A stretch of 64,000 nt of DNA from Ruegeria sp. Alg231-54 (GCF_900143525.1 NZ_FREZ01000007.1:62001-126000), one strand, 5' to 3'. Counted from the first letter of the stretch, positions 45,822-55,364 are shown. Program-made: numbers and translations. The notes: generated by a model not told the origin, from the sequence alone.

Positions 45822-48365
45822 TTGCGCGCAAAACACAACCTGCCGATCCCAAGACTGTCCCTGTGGCTGACGCACGCAGGGATGCTGGCCGAGCAGTTCT
45901 TGCGTGCATTTTGGCCGTTTTTCTCGGTTTTGATGGCAATTCTGGCGGCTTTGATGCTGGGTTTGCAGGACGAGGTCCGCGTTGAAATCGTCTGGGGCGT
46001 GGGCGCTGTCGCACTGTTGGGGCTGGCCGCTACGCTGTTTGTTGGTGCAAGGCGATTCCATTTCCCTTCACGGGCCGAAGCGCTGATGCGGCTGGACGCG
46101 GCGATGCCGGGGCGGCCTATCCAAGCTTTGATAGATGATCAGGCCATCGGCGCGATGGACGCGGATTCCGTTGCACTGTGGCACGCGCACCAAAATCGGA
46201 TGGCACGACGTGTTGCGCAGGCGGAACCTGTCAAACCCGATTTGCGGCTGGCGGATCGCGACCCCTATGCGCTGCGCTATTCGGCACTGCTTGCGCTGGT
46301 AATCGCAGCGATGTTCGGGTCGTTCTGGCGCATCGGCTCGGTGGCTGAGATGACGCCGGGCGCTGCCGTGGCAGGGCAAGGCCCCAGCTGGGAAGGCTGG
46401 GTTGAGCCGCCGCGTTACACCGGGCTACCGACGCTTTATCTGGCTGATCAATCCGATCCAACACTGTCTGTCCCGCAGGGCAGCCGGATCACTCTGCGCT
46501 TCTACGGAGAAATCGGCGCGCACAGTTTGACGGAAACCACCACGCCTTTGGGCACTGAGGCGGCCACCGAGCCGGAGCAGGATTTTGTCGTCGAACGCTC
46601 GGGCCAGTTCAAAATCGACGGCCCATCGGGCCGCGACTGGGCGCTGAACGTCGTTGCGGATACCCGCCCACAGGTGGCCGTGGCGGGTTCCGCCGAGTCC
46701 GAGGCCGGCGGTCAGATGAAACTGCCATTTGCTGCCAGCGATGATTATGGCGTGGTATCCGGCTCGGCTGTGATCGAATTGGATCTGGCCTCAGTCGACC
46801 GGCAGTATGGTCTGACGGCTGCGCCTGAGCCGCGCGAGGTCATAACGGTTGAACTACCCATGCCGATCACCGGCGACCGTGCGGATTTCACCGAAGATCT
46901 TATCGAGGATTTTTCACAGCATCCATGGGCGCATTTGCCGGTAAAAATCACTTTGATGGCCCGAGACGCGGCGGATCAAGAGGGGCAATCCGAGCCTTAT
47001 GCGACTGCGCTGCCCGCCCGTCGGTTCTTTGATCCGCTGGCGGCTGCCGTAATCGAACAGCGCCGCGATCTACTGTGGACGCGCGAAAACGCGACCCGGG
47101 TTTCGCAGATGCTGCGGGCGGTATCGCACCTGCCCGAAGAGCTTTTCCGGTCCGACACCGCCTATCTGCGCTTGCGCGTGATCCTACGACGGTTGGAAAT
47201 GTTCAACGAGTACGGCCTGAAACAGGAACAGCAGGCAGAAATCGCTGAGGCGCTTTGGGAGCTAGGCGTTCTGATCGAAGACGGCACTCTTGCCGACGCG
47301 CTGGAGCGTATGCGCCGCGCGCAGGAACGTTTGACTGAGGCGATGAAAAACGGTGCCACTGATGAAGAGATCGCCGAGTTGATGCAGGAACTGCGCGAGG
47401 CAACGCAGGACTACATGCGCCAATTGCAGCGTCTGGCGCAGGAAAACGGCGATTTCGACGAGAACCAGCAAGGTCAGGACGGCGAGTCCATGCAAATGAC
47501 GCAGGACGACCTGCAGCGCATGATGGACCGTATACAAGAGCTGATGGAACAGGGCCGCATGGCCGAGGCGCAGCAGGCGCTGGAAGAGTTCCAGCAGATG
47601 ATGGAGAATATGCGCGTTACCCAGGGACAGGGTCAGGGGCAACAGTCTGAAGGCCAACAGGCGATGGAAGGATTGGCCGAAACTCTGCGCGAACAGCAGG
47701 GTCTGAGCGATCAGGCCTTCCGTGATCTGCAGGAACAGTTCAACCCTGGCGCGCAAGCCGGCGAAAGCCAGGGCAACGAAGGCCGTTCGGGTGGGCAGGG
47801 CCGGGGTCAAAGCCATGAAGGGCAGGGCGGTCAGGGTCAGGGGACTGACGAACAGGGCGGCGGCCAGCAAGGCCAGGGGTCACTTGCAGATCGCCAGCAG
47901 GCCTTACGCGATGAGCTCAATCGGCAGCAGCAAGGATTGCCCGGTACCGGAACCCCCGAAGGTGACGCCGCGCGCGATGCGCTGGACCGTGCCGGGCGCG
48001 CGATGGAGGGAGCCGAAGAAGCCCTGCGCGGAGATGATCTGGCCGAAGCAATCGACCAACAGTCCGAAGCGATGGAGGCCCTGCGCGAGGGCATGCGATC
48101 CCTGGGCGAAGCGCTGGCACAAAACCAGCAGAACCAGCCGGGCCAAGGTTCGCAGGAAGGCGACATGCAAGCCGACAACCGTGATCCGCTGGGCCGCAGC
48201 CCGGGGGCCAATGGCACAATCTCAACCGATGAAAACCTGCTGCAGGGTGAAGATGTCTATCGCCGCGCCCGCGAATTGCTGGACGAAATTCGCCGCCGGA
48301 CTGGGGAATCGGATCGCCCCCAGATCGAACTGGAATACCTCAAACGCCTGTTAGAGAGGTTCTGA
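45822..48365 (+). CDS. TIGR02302-type membrane protein with Gln/Gly-rich tail
   Basis: About 847 residues. Two or three helices lie in the first 160 residues (FWPFFSVLMAILAALMLGLQ, VGAVALLGLAATLFVG, then one near 150-165), followed by a beta-rich region of about 280. A long helical region follows (GTLADALERMRRAQERLTEA), then a low-complexity Gln/Gly/Glu stretch at about 550-660. The C-terminal end is RTGESDRPQIELEYLKRLLE. It fits alphaproteobacterial TIGR02302, function unknown. TTG at 45822 is best: AGGAGG lies exactly 6 nt before it, while a GTG at 45798 would put that site inside the gene. Confidence 0.85.
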   Translation: MRAKHNLPIPRLSLWLTHAGMLAEQFLRAFWPFFSVLMAILAALMLGLQDEVRVEIVWGVGAVALLGLAATLFVGARRFHFPSRAEALMRLDAAMPGRPIQALIDDQAIGAMDADSVALWHAHQNRMARRVAQAEPVKPDLRLADRDPYALRYSALLALVIAAMFGSFWRIGSVAEMTPGAAVAGQGPSWEGWVEPPRYTGLPTLYLADQSDPTLSVPQGSRITLRFYGEIGAHSLTETTTPLGTEAATEPEQDFVVERSGQFKIDGPSGRDWALNVVADTRPQVAVAGSAESEAGGQMKLPFAASDDYGVVSGSAVIELDLASVDRQYGLTAAPEPREVITVELPMPITGDRADFTEDLIEDFSQHPWAHLPVKITLMARDAADQEGQSEPYATALPARRFFDPLAAAVIEQRRDLLWTRENATRVSQMLRAVSHLPEELFRSDTAYLRLRVILRRLEMFNEYGLKQEQQAEIAEALWELGVLIEDGTLADALERMRRAQERLTEAMKNGATDEEIAELMQELREATQDYMRQLQRLAQENGDFDENQQGQDGESMQMTQDDLQRMMDRIQELMEQGRMAEAQQALEEFQQMMENMRVTQGQGQGQQSEGQQAMEGLAETLREQQGLSDQAFRDLQEQFNPGAQAGESQGNEGRSGGQGRGQSHEGQGGQGQGTDEQGGGQQGQGSLADRQQALRDELNRQQQGLPGTGTPEGDAARDALDRAGRAMEGAEEALRGDDLAEAIDQQSEAMEALREGMRSLGEALAQNQQNQPGQGSQEGDMQADNRDPLGRSPGANGTISTDENLLQGEDVYRRARELLDEIRRRTGESDRPQIELEYLKRLLERF

Positions 48366-48371
48366 TCTAAG

Positions 48372-49103
48372 TCAGTTCTGAGAAGTGCCAGACCCGGTCT
48401 GTGCCTCAAGCCACAAACGCGCCTGATCCACCAGAGAGACATAGCTGTTGAGAACCGGATCAGCCTGCGGCACCGCTTCGGAAATCTTCTGAGAATTGCT
48501 GTAGATCAGCAACAGGATCACGCCGACAACCAGAATCAGCAGGAACCCGCGCCGGAACCCACCAGACTTGCGGGGCGGGGGAATGTCTTCGTCCAGCTTT
48601 GGCAGGGGGTCGTCGCTGCGCAGGCTGGAATTGATCGCCTCGACATCCGGCAACGCGTCTTTCTGACCGAAATCCTTTGCGGTTTCTGTCGCGATCAAGT
48701 CCTTAGCGGCTTTTTCCACTTCGGGCGGCGCGTCGAGTGCCAAATCGGTCTGCGTCTCAAGGCCGCCGCCTTCGTGGGCGCGCAGGTCTGCTTCGCGGGC
48801 CGCTTCTTCCTTGAGGATGTTGGCAACCGCCGGGTCGACATTGCCGGTCGAGGAAGCTGCGGCAGGTTCAGGCTCTGATTTGGGCTCTTCGACAGGTTTC
48901 GCGACAATCTCTGGCGTTTCCGCCTTTGCCGCGGGTTCGTCCGCGGGCGGTTCCGGCTTTTCCGGTTCAGATGCAGTTTCGGGGTATTTGGCCTGAAACC
49001 AAGTCTTTTCGCAGTTGGAACACTGCACATCGCGGCCTTCCTCGGGAATGACCTCGTCTGGCACTTCGTACTGAGCACCACAATTCGGACAAGTAAGACG
49101 CAT
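48372..49103 (-). CDS. Zinc-ribbon (MJ0042-type) membrane protein
   Basis: 243 residues. The N-terminal zinc ribbon has MRLTCPNCGAQYEVPDEVIP and VQCSNCEKTWFQ (CxxC-x19-CxxC). A disordered region of about 110 residues rich in Pro, Glu and Ala follows, then one helix (GFRRGFLLILVVGVILLLIY, about 186-205) and a short periplasmic tail. Such proteins are common in alphaproteobacteria beside ftsEX; their role is unknown. A GGTCGGG-GG-CCCGACC hairpin (49114-49129) directly precedes its GGGAGG ribosome site. Confidence 0.85.
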   Translation of the reverse strand: MRLTCPNCGAQYEVPDEVIPEEGRDVQCSNCEKTWFQAKYPETASEPEKPEPPADEPAAKAETPEIVAKPVEEPKSEPEPAAASSTGNVDPAVANILKEEAAREADLRAHEGGGLETQTDLALDAPPEVEKAAKDLIATETAKDFGQKDALPDVEAINSSLRSDDPLPKLDEDIPPPRKSGGFRRGFLLILVVGVILLLIYSNSQKISEAVPQADPVLNSYVSLVDQARLWLEAQTGSGTSQN

Positions 49104-49113
49104 GCTGCCTCCC

Positions 49114-49129
49114 GGTCGGGGGCCCGACC
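49114..49129. other. Strong palindrome beside the zinc-ribbon gene's ribosome site
   Basis: GGTCGGG and CCCGACC around GG, immediately upstream of GGGAGG on the minus strand. It could hold the ribosome site open or occluded, or bind a regulator. Confidence 0.35.
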
Positions 49130-49287
49130 TGATAATAGTTTTTTCAGGGATGTTATTCCGTTAAGACCTGACCGCAAAGGGTGTTTTCGGTTTCACACGG
49201 CAAGTGTCACCAATTCGACCCGGTGCAGGCATTGAAACCACAACCGCGCTCGGGCAAGAAGGGCGGCAACAATAATTGGGGGCCCTT

Positions 49288-49965
49288 GTGATCGAGCTGG
49301 AAAACGTCAGCTACACCTATGGTGATGGTGAGTTGCTAAGCGACGTGTCGCTTCAGTTGCAGCCGGGGTCGTTCCATTTTCTGACCGGTCCGTCCGGTGC
49401 GGGCAAGACGACCTTGCTCAAGCTATGTTATGGCGCGTTGCTGGCCACATCAGGACGGATGACCGCATTTGAGCAGGACATTGCACGCCTGGACCGAGAT
49501 CAGATGGCGCTGCTGCGTCGCCGGATCGGGGTCGTGCATCAGGATTGCCGATTTCTGGACCATATGACCTTGGCTGAAAACGTCGCTTTACCGTTGATGG
49601 TGTCCGGCAAAGGCGAGAATGCGCAGAAAGAAGACCTGCTGGAATTGCTGAACTGGGTCGGGCTGGGCACACGGCTCGATGCGCTTCCTCCGGAACTTTC
49701 CGGGGGCGAACGTCAGCGCGCGGCGTTGGCGCGGGCGGTTATCTTGTCGCCGGACGTTGTGCTGGCCGATGAGCCGACCGGCAATGTGGATTGGGAAATG
49801 TCCCAGCGATTGCTACGCCTGCTGGTCGAGTTGAACAAGATGGGCAAGACCGTGCTGATCGCGACCCATGACCTGAGCCTGATCCGCGCGGCCAAAAGCC
49901 AGGTTCAGGCCCGTGTCCTTCGGATATCGCAGCGCCAGATTCAATTGGCGGGGGCGGATCTATGA
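49288..49965 (+). CDS. ftsE: Cell-division ABC ATPase FtsE
   Basis: Forms the FtsEX complex that controls peptidoglycan hydrolases at the septum. The 225-residue ATPase has the P-loop GPSGAGKTTLLKLCYG (about 36-51), Q-loop VVHQDCRFLDH, signature LSGGERQRAALARAV, and Walker B VVLADEPTGNVD. GTG at 49288 gives the usual IELENVSYTYGDGE opening; a TTG four codons earlier is less likely. It overlaps ftsX by 4 nt. Confidence 0.92.
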   Translation: MIELENVSYTYGDGELLSDVSLQLQPGSFHFLTGPSGAGKTTLLKLCYGALLATSGRMTAFEQDIARLDRDQMALLRRRIGVVHQDCRFLDHMTLAENVALPLMVSGKGENAQKEDLLELLNWVGLGTRLDALPPELSGGERQRAALARAVILSPDVVLADEPTGNVDWEMSQRLLRLLVELNKMGKTVLIATHDLSLIRAAKSQVQARVLRISQRQIQLAGADL

Positions 49966-50861
49966 ACAAGGGCACCATCCGCAGCATGCTGGTGCGCGAC
50001 AAACGCGCAGATCGGGTTGTTCCGCCATCCGGCTACACGGCGCAACTGACCCTGTTCGTTTCCGGCGCGATGGCCTTTTTGGCCGTTTTCGCGCTTGCGT
50101 TGTCGCTGGCATCGGGCCGGCTGGCCGACCGTTGGGCATCGGAACTGGCAGGGGCTGCCACTTTGCGTATTAACGCGCCCGCCGAACAGCTTTCCGCCCA
50201 GACCGAGGCCGCGCTGACCGTGCTGGCCCAAACCCCAGGCGTTGCGTCGGCACGCGCCCTGACCGCAGAGGAACAGGTCACGCTTTTGTCCCCGTGGTTT
50301 GGTCCTGATTTGCCGCTTGATACGCTGCCTATTCCGCAACTGATAGAAATCATCGAGGGCGAACCGGGTCTAGATACCGCTGGCTTGCGCTTGCGACTTG
50401 GTGCCGAAGTGCCCGGCGCCGTGCTGGACGACCATTCACGCTGGCGCGAGCCGCTGGTTGAGGCGGCAAACTCGCTGCGGCGATTGGGCTGGGTGTCAAT
50501 CCTGCTGATTGGCGGTGCAACCGCGGCGATGATCACGCTGGCGGCCAATGCCTCACTCGCGGCCAATGCGCAGATCATCGAAGTCCTGCGTCTGGTCGGT
50601 GCCCGTGATCGTTTTATCGCCAGCGCATTTGTACGGCGGTTCACATATCGCGCTTTCTTCGGTGCGCTGGTCGGCGTGCTGTTCGGCATGACCGGTGTTC
50701 TGCTGTTGCCCGAAGCCTCAGTTGAAGGCGGGTTTCTGACTGGATTGGGTTTTCAGGGGGTTGGCTGGCTGTTGCCTGCGCTGATACCTCTGCTGGGGGC
50801 TGCGGTGGCGTTCTTGGCCACCTGGACAGCGGCCGTGCGCAAATTGAAGGAGCTTTCGTGA
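49962..50861 (+). CDS. ftsX: Cell-division membrane protein FtsX
   Basis: 299 residues with four helices: one near 29-48 (LFVSGAMAFLAVFALALSLA), a periplasmic domain at about 50-165, then three (VSILLIGGATAAMITLAANA, AFFGALVGVLFGMTGVLLLP, and WLLPALIPLLGAAVAFLATW). This is the FtsX layout. It overlaps ftsE by 4 nt and the acyltransferase gene by 1-4 nt, so division and lipid genes are coupled. Confidence 0.93.
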   Translation: MNKGTIRSMLVRDKRADRVVPPSGYTAQLTLFVSGAMAFLAVFALALSLASGRLADRWASELAGAATLRINAPAEQLSAQTEAALTVLAQTPGVASARALTAEEQVTLLSPWFGPDLPLDTLPIPQLIEIIEGEPGLDTAGLRLRLGAEVPGAVLDDHSRWREPLVEAANSLRRLGWVSILLIGGATAAMITLAANASLAANAQIIEVLRLVGARDRFIASAFVRRFTYRAFFGALVGVLFGMTGVLLLPEASVEGGFLTGLGFQGVGWLLPALIPLLGAAVAFLATWTAAVRKLKELS

Positions 50862-51601
50862 TGGCTACAGCGATCCAATGGGTGCGCTCTTTGATCTTCA
50901 TGATCGTGATTTATGCGTGGATGCTGATCCTTGGTATCGTTTTCGCGCCCTACGCGCTGTTTACCAAACGCGGGGCTTTGCAGGCATGTAAAACCTACGC
51001 GCGATCGACGATCTGGTTGGCCAGCTGGATGGTTGGCATCCGTTGTGAGGTCCGCGGAAACGTTCCAGAGGACGAGGTCGTGATCGGAGCCAAACACCAG
51101 TCCTTTCTGGACATCATCATGATCTTCAGCGCCATTCCGCACGGCAAGTTCATTATGAAAAGGGAACTGCTGTATACCCCGGTTATCGGTCTCTATGCCC
51201 GTCGCCTTGGGTGTATACCGGTTGATCGCGGCAGAAAGGGTGCTGCCGTCGCCAAGATGGTCAAAGACGTGGCTAAAGAGTTCTCTGAGCCCGGGCAGCT
51301 TGTGATTTACCCGCAGGGCACGCGCGTCGCACCGGGGGCGAAGAAACCCTACAAGGTCGGGACAGCGGTTCTGTATGAAGGACTGGGCTTTCCTTGTGTG
51401 CCGGTTGCGACGAATGCCGGTGTTTTCTGGCCGCGTACCGGGGTTATGCGCAAACCTGGTCTTGCAATCGTCGACTTTCTTGACCCGATCGAACCGGGTG
51501 TAGGGCGGGATCAGTTTCTTGGGCGGCTGGAAGACGTGATCGAAACACGATCCAATGCATTGATGCGAGAAGTGGGGTTTGAACCGGATGGAGCTCATTA
51601 A
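50861..51601 (+). CDS. plsC: 1-acylglycerol-3-phosphate acyltransferase
   Basis: Adds the second acyl chain in phosphatidate synthesis. The 246-residue protein has one N-terminal hydrophobic segment, the HxxxxD motif in AKHQSFLDIIMIFSAIP (about 82-98), and the substrate loop VIYPQGTRVAPGAKKPYK (about 147-164, EGTR as QGTR). AAGGAG precedes both a GTG at 50858 and this ATG. It overlaps ftsX upstream and the PPOX gene downstream. Confidence 0.9.
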   Translation: MATAIQWVRSLIFMIVIYAWMLILGIVFAPYALFTKRGALQACKTYARSTIWLASWMVGIRCEVRGNVPEDEVVIGAKHQSFLDIIMIFSAIPHGKFIMKRELLYTPVIGLYARRLGCIPVDRGRKGAAVAKMVKDVAKEFSEPGQLVIYPQGTRVAPGAKKPYKVGTAVLYEGLGFPCVPVATNAGVFWPRTGVMRKPGLAIVDFLDPIEPGVGRDQFLGRLEDVIETRSNALMREVGFEPDGAH

Positions 51602-52193
51602 GAACATCGAAACGCTTGAGGCGCTCTACGGCACACCGGGCGCGCCTTCACTGCGCAAAGTGGCCAGACAGTTCACACCGCTTTATCGCAAATGGATCAT
51701 GGCGTCGCGCCTGTGCATCCTCAGCACCGTTGGGCCCGAGGGTGTCGATGGCAGCCCGCGAGGTGACGACGGCCCGGTTGTACTGGAACTAAATCCACAC
51801 ACACTGGCGATGCCCGACTGGCGCGGAAATAACCGGCTGGACAGTCTGCGCAATATCGTCCGCGACCCGCGAGTGTCGTTGATGTTCATGGTGCCGGGGT
51901 CCAACAGTGTCGTGCGGTTGAATGGAACGGCGCATGTGACGGCTGATGAAGATTTGCGCGCGCGGTTCGAAAAGCAGGGCAAAAGACCAGCAACAGTAAT
52001 CGTTATCGAAATCACTGAGATTTACACCCAATGCGCCCGCGCCTTGATGCGGGCCCGTACCTGGGTCAGTGGCGACGAGACCGCGCATGTGCCGACCGTC
52101 GGTGAAATCCTCGCCGAGGCGTCGGACGGCGAGGAAGGCGGCACGCAATATGATCGGGAATGGGGTGCGCGCGCCGCGAAGACGATGTGGTAG
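51588..52193 (+). CDS. PPOX-type FMN flavoprotein, MSMEG_1061-like
   Basis: A 201-residue split-barrel flavin protein. Typical parts are KWIMASRLCILSTVGPEGVD, SPRGDDGPVVLELNPHTLAM, ADWRGNNRLDSLRNI-like PDWRGNNRLDSLRNIVRDP, and a C-terminal CARALMRARTWVSG. Members bind FMN or F420 and reduce small molecules; the substrate is unknown. ATG at 51588 lies inside plsC (14-nt overlap), which indicates coupling; a TTG nine bases earlier is possible. Confidence 0.85.
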   Translation: MELIKNIETLEALYGTPGAPSLRKVARQFTPLYRKWIMASRLCILSTVGPEGVDGSPRGDDGPVVLELNPHTLAMPDWRGNNRLDSLRNIVRDPRVSLMFMVPGSNSVVRLNGTAHVTADEDLRARFEKQGKRPATVIVIEITEIYTQCARALMRARTWVSGDETAHVPTVGEILAEASDGEEGGTQYDREWGARAAKTMW

Positions 52194-52201
52194 GCGCGGG
52201 A

Positions 52202-52795
52202 TCAGGCTGCCGCGGCACCAATCCGGGCTACCTTTGATATCCAGCGGTCCACGCTGCCGGGTTTGGGATAGCTGGCGCCCGAAAAGTAAGTGAACCGGGT
52301 CGGTTTGAAACCGACAAATCCCAGAATCTGATCGCGGATCTGGCGGATCAGTGCTTGCCTGTAGATGAAACGCATGAACCAACCCGGCGTGTCAGAGGTA
52401 AGGATGACCCGCGCCGTGCGCCCTGTCAGCATAGGTGCTGGAAAGCCGATCCTTGTAGTATTCCGCGTGTCGAAGGTGCGTCCGGGAATGAATGCCCGGT
52501 CAATCAAACCTTTCAGCTTGGCCGGCAAGCCGCCCCACCACATCGGCGCCGTCAGGACAAGGTGTTCGCTCCATTCAAAATCCTGCAGCACTTGTTCCAA
52601 TGCGGGTTCCAACGGTTTGAAGTCCTCATAGTTTCCCTGACCGAAGTCATGGTCAAATTGCAGGTCGCTTAGGTGAATCATGCGAACGTCGTGCCCCTGT
52701 TGTTTGGCCGCGTCGGCATAGGTTTCTGCAAATGTTCGGGACAGGCTGGTTTCGCCTGGGTGTCCGTCGAGGATCAGGATTTTCTTAGGGTGCAT
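52202..52795 (-). CDS. NAD(P)H-dependent flavodoxin-fold oxidoreductase
   Basis: A 197-residue quinone-reductase-like protein (KefF/MdaB group). It opens with ILILDGHPGETSLSRTFAET, then EHLVLTAPMWWGGLPAKLKG (flavin site) and LIDRAFIPGRTFDTRN. It would reduce quinones or electrophiles by two electrons, a detoxifying role. GGAGATTCGCG precedes the ATG. It is divergent from a TetR gene across an 87-nt gap with three copies of a palindrome, so it is probably repressed by that regulator. Confidence 0.88.
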   Translation of the reverse strand: MHPKKILILDGHPGETSLSRTFAETYADAAKQQGHDVRMIHLSDLQFDHDFGQGNYEDFKPLEPALEQVLQDFEWSEHLVLTAPMWWGGLPAKLKGLIDRAFIPGRTFDTRNTTRIGFPAPMLTGRTARVILTSDTPGWFMRFIYRQALIRQIRDQILGFVGFKPTRFTYFSGASYPKPGSVDRWISKVARIGAAAA

Positions 52796-52811
52796 CGCGA
52801 ATCTCCAAAAA

Positions 52812-52876
52812 TGACCGTGGTCAGTTTATAATTGAAAAAAATGACCACGGTCAATTACAAAATTTGACCACGGTCA
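52812..52876. promoter_or_regulatory. Three TGACCRYGGTCA operator palindromes in the divergent TetR/oxidoreductase gap
   Basis: TGACCGTGGTCA (52812-52823), TGACCACGGTCA (52842-52853) and TGACCACGGTCA (52865-52876) are perfect 12-bp palindromes. On the minus strand TTGACC (52854-52849) and TATAAA (52830-52825) form a promoter with an 18-bp gap; site 2 covers its -35. A plus-strand candidate is TTGAAA (52832-52837) with TACAAA (52856-52861). A dimeric regulator here would block both genes. Confidence 0.8.
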
Positions 52877-52882
52877 AAAAAC

Positions 52883-53476
52883 ATGCGAACAGAGCATATG
52901 CAAAAGACAGTTCAAAAGAGAACCCTCAAAACGCGCGCCCGATTAATCGAGGCCGCAGAGGACGTTATCGAAAGAAACGGCTATCAGGCTTTGCGGGTGG
53001 AAGACGTGGTTCAGGCAGCCGGGGTAGCAAAGGGAACCTTTTTTTCGCATTTTCGGGACAAAGACGCGCTAATGGAAATGCTGATTGGTGAGAGGCTGGT
53101 TGCCTGTTTCGATCAGGTCGAACAAGGTCCTGTCCCACGCACGGCCCCCGAAATCGCCGATGCCCTGCAACCGATCCACGCCTTCATGACGTCCGAGCGC
53201 TATGTGTTTGATCTGATCATTCGGTACTCAGGCGCTACGGCAATCACCGAGATCGGGCCCATAGCGCGCTGCTTCGAACGCTATGTCCGACTGGTCGCTG
53301 GTTGGTTGGAAACCGCGAAGGTGCGCAAGGACATTTCCCCCGACCTGCTGGCCGAGGGGGTTCAGGCTTTTGCTATTCAGTCAATGTCGCTGAAGTTCTG
53401 CGCTCTGCATGAAGCAGAGAGTTTTTCAGACAGGTTGGAAATCTATCTGGATGCATGGTTAACCCCGGCAAATTGA
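52883..53476 (+). CDS. TetR/AcrR-family regulator
   Basis: 197 residues. The N-terminal DNA-binding domain is RLIEAAEDVIERNGYQALRV, then VQAAGVAKGTFFSHFRDKDA (helix-turn-helix at about 45-60). A ligand domain of about 130 residues follows. It almost certainly binds the three palindromes just upstream, repressing itself and the divergent oxidoreductase. The ligand is unknown, perhaps an electrophile handled by that enzyme. ATG at 52883 is used; another lies five codons on. Confidence 0.9.
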   Translation: MRTEHMQKTVQKRTLKTRARLIEAAEDVIERNGYQALRVEDVVQAAGVAKGTFFSHFRDKDALMEMLIGERLVACFDQVEQGPVPRTAPEIADALQPIHAFMTSERYVFDLIIRYSGATAITEIGPIARCFERYVRLVAGWLETAKVRKDISPDLLAEGVQAFAIQSMSLKFCALHEAESFSDRLEIYLDAWLTPAN

Positions 53477-53496
53477 AGGATGCCAGGGTTGTTGTC

Positions 53497-54885
53497 TCAG
53501 CTGTGGATTGGTCCGTCACCGCAGGCCAAGGCTGCCTCACGCACGGCTTCCGAATAAGTTGGGTGGGCGTGGCAGGTCAGGGCCAGATCCTCGGCCGAGG
53601 CGCCGAATTCCATCGCTACGCAGACTTCATGAATCAAATCGCCAGCGCCCGGGCCGATGATGTGACACCCCAGAATGCGGTCGGTTTCCTTGTCGGCCAG
53701 GATTTTGACAAACCCATCGGTCATCAAGTTCGCCTTGGCGCGGCCGTTGCCAATGAACATGAACTTACCGACCTTATAGGCGCGGCCCTGTTCTTTCAGC
53801 GTCTCTTCGGTTTCTCCCACATTGGCAACCTCGGGCCATGTGTAGATCACACCCGGGATGACGCCGTAGTTTACGTGCCCATGCTTGCCCGCAACCTGCT
53901 CGGCTGCGGCCATACCTTCATCTTCGGCTTTGTGTGCCAGCATGGGGCCTTCGGTCACGTCACCGATGGCGTAAATGCCCGGCACGTTGGTCTGCCAATC
54001 GGCCCCCACCTTGATCTGACCACGCGGTGTCATTTCAACGCCCAAAGCTTCCAGACCCAAACCATCCGAGTACGGTTTGCGTCCAGTGGCGACCAGTACT
54101 GTATCAGCCTCGATCACATGTTCGCTGTCATCCTTGCGCAGCTTGTAGGTCACTTTGGCCTTGGTCTTGGTGGCTTCGGTCTTTTGAACCGCAGCGCCCA
54201 TGACAAATTTCAGGCCTTGTTTCTTCAGGATCCGCTGGAATGTCTTCTGCACCTCAGGGTCCATGCCGGGAGTGATCGCGTCGAGGAATTCGACCACTGT
54301 CACCTCAGCGCCCAGGCGCTGATAGACCGAGCCCAGTTCCAGCCCGATCACACCTGCACCAATCACCACCAACTTCTTTGGCACCTTGTTCAGCGACAGA
54401 GCGCCGGTCGAAGTCACCACAACCTTTTCGTCAACATCGACGCCGGGCAGCGAGGACGGTTCGGACCCGGATGCGATGATGATGTTCTTGGCGGTGTGAA
54501 CCTCGTCGCCCACTTTGACCTGACCCGCGGCAGGTATCGAGCCCCAGCCTTTCAACCAGTCGATCTTGTTTTTCTTGAACAAGAACTCGATACCCTTGGT
54601 ATTGCCGTCGATCGTTTCCTGCTTGTAGCCCTGCATCTGTTTCCAATCCACTGAGGGGCTTTTGCCCTTTAGGCCCATCTTGGCAAAGTTATGCTCGGCT
54701 TCATGAAGCTGATGGCTGGCATGCAGCAGCGCCTTCGAGGGGATACAGCCCACGTTCAAGCACGTTCCGCCCAGAGTTTCACGCCCTTCGACGCAGGCAG
54801 TCTTCAGGCCCAGCTGAGCGCAACGGATGGCGCAAACATAGCCGCCGGGGCCTGATCCGATTACGATAACGTCATAATTTGCCAT
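53497..54885 (-). CDS. lpdA: Dihydrolipoyl dehydrogenase (E3)
   Basis: FAD enzyme that reoxidises dihydrolipoamide in 2-oxo acid dehydrogenase complexes. The 462-residue protein has [20 protein letters not shown], the redox disulfide [20 protein letters not shown] (about 39-58), the NAD loop [19 protein letters not shown], and the C-terminal [13 protein letters not shown] with the His-Glu pair. It lies downstream of sucA and sucB in the same block, separated from them by two small genes, so it is probably the E3 of this 2-oxoglutarate complex. Confidence 0.96.
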   Translation of the reverse strand: MANYDVIVIGSGPGGYVCAIRCAQLGLKTACVEGRETLGGTCLNVGCIPSKALLHASHQLHEAEHNFAKMGLKGKSPSVDWKQMQGYKQETIDGNTKGIEFLFKKNKIDWLKGWGSIPAAGQVKVGDEVHTAKNIIIASGSEPSSLPGVDVDEKVVVTSTGALSLNKVPKKLVVIGAGVIGLELGSVYQRLGAEVTVVEFLDAITPGMDPEVQKTFQRILKKQGLKFVMGAAVQKTEATKTKAKVTYKLRKDDSEHVIEADTVLVATGRKPYSDGLGLEALGVEMTPRGQIKVGADWQTNVPGIYAIGDVTEGPMLAHKAEDEGMAAAEQVAGKHGHVNYGVIPGVIYTWPEVANVGETEETLKEQGRAYKVGKFMFIGNGRAKANLMTDGFVKILADKETDRILGCHIIGPGAGDLIHEVCVAMEFGASAEDLALTCHAHPTYSEAVREAALACGDGPIHS

Positions 54886-54974
54886 GTGTCAGGTCCTTAT
54901 CGTTTACGGGGATGGCGACATTTGTATGCGCGCCAGGGCGTTTCCCCATTACTTTATCCACGCCAGCGACTGAA

Positions 54975-55364
54975 TCAAAAGACAGCCGCCAGCAACATTA
55001 CGGTGTTGGCCAACAAGCCAACGATCCAAATCACGGTTCGCCAAGGCGTCCAGCCCAATGCGTAGGCGGGGACATAGAGGAAACGGGCGATCAGGTAGAT
55101 CCAGCTACAGGCCGCAGTGAGCCCGTTCGACTGGCCCGAAACCGTCACAACAAGCGCCGCAATTGCGAACAGAACCAAACCCTCAGTGTGATTGCTGAGT
55201 GCACGATGTAGACGCCCCGAAATCCCCGGTTTGTCAAAGGGGATATCCCGCGGGCCAATCGCAAGGCCAAGGTCAATCTTTCCGTGTCCTGCAGCCAGAT
55301 AGACCACGAATTGCGCGACCCAAAGTAATGCGGCAAGGGTCAGGACGGTTAGTTCCGTGGTCAT
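54975..55364 (-). CDS. MAPEG-family membrane protein
   Basis: 129 residues with four hydrophobic helices: LTVLTLAALLWVAQFVVYLA, ALSNHTEGLVLFAIAALVVT, AACSWIYLIARFLYVPAYAL and TVIWIVGLLANTVMLLAAVF. This is the MAPEG layout, with the conserved NHxE-like element NHTEG and an ARFLYVPAY element. MAPEG proteins use glutathione or bind eicosanoids in animals; the bacterial role is unclear. It sits between lpdA and sucB on the same strand. Confidence 0.87.
   Translation of the reverse strand: MTTELTVLTLAALLWVAQFVVYLAAGHGKIDLGLAIGPRDIPFDKPGISGRLHRALSNHTEGLVLFAIAALVVTVSGQSNGLTAACSWIYLIARFLYVPAYALGWTPWRTVIWIVGLLANTVMLLAAVF

Noticed and set aside
53455..54654. Plus-strand frame of about 399 codons after the TetR gene
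   Set aside because: It lies opposite lpdA, whose motifs are complete; no ribosome site or family match.
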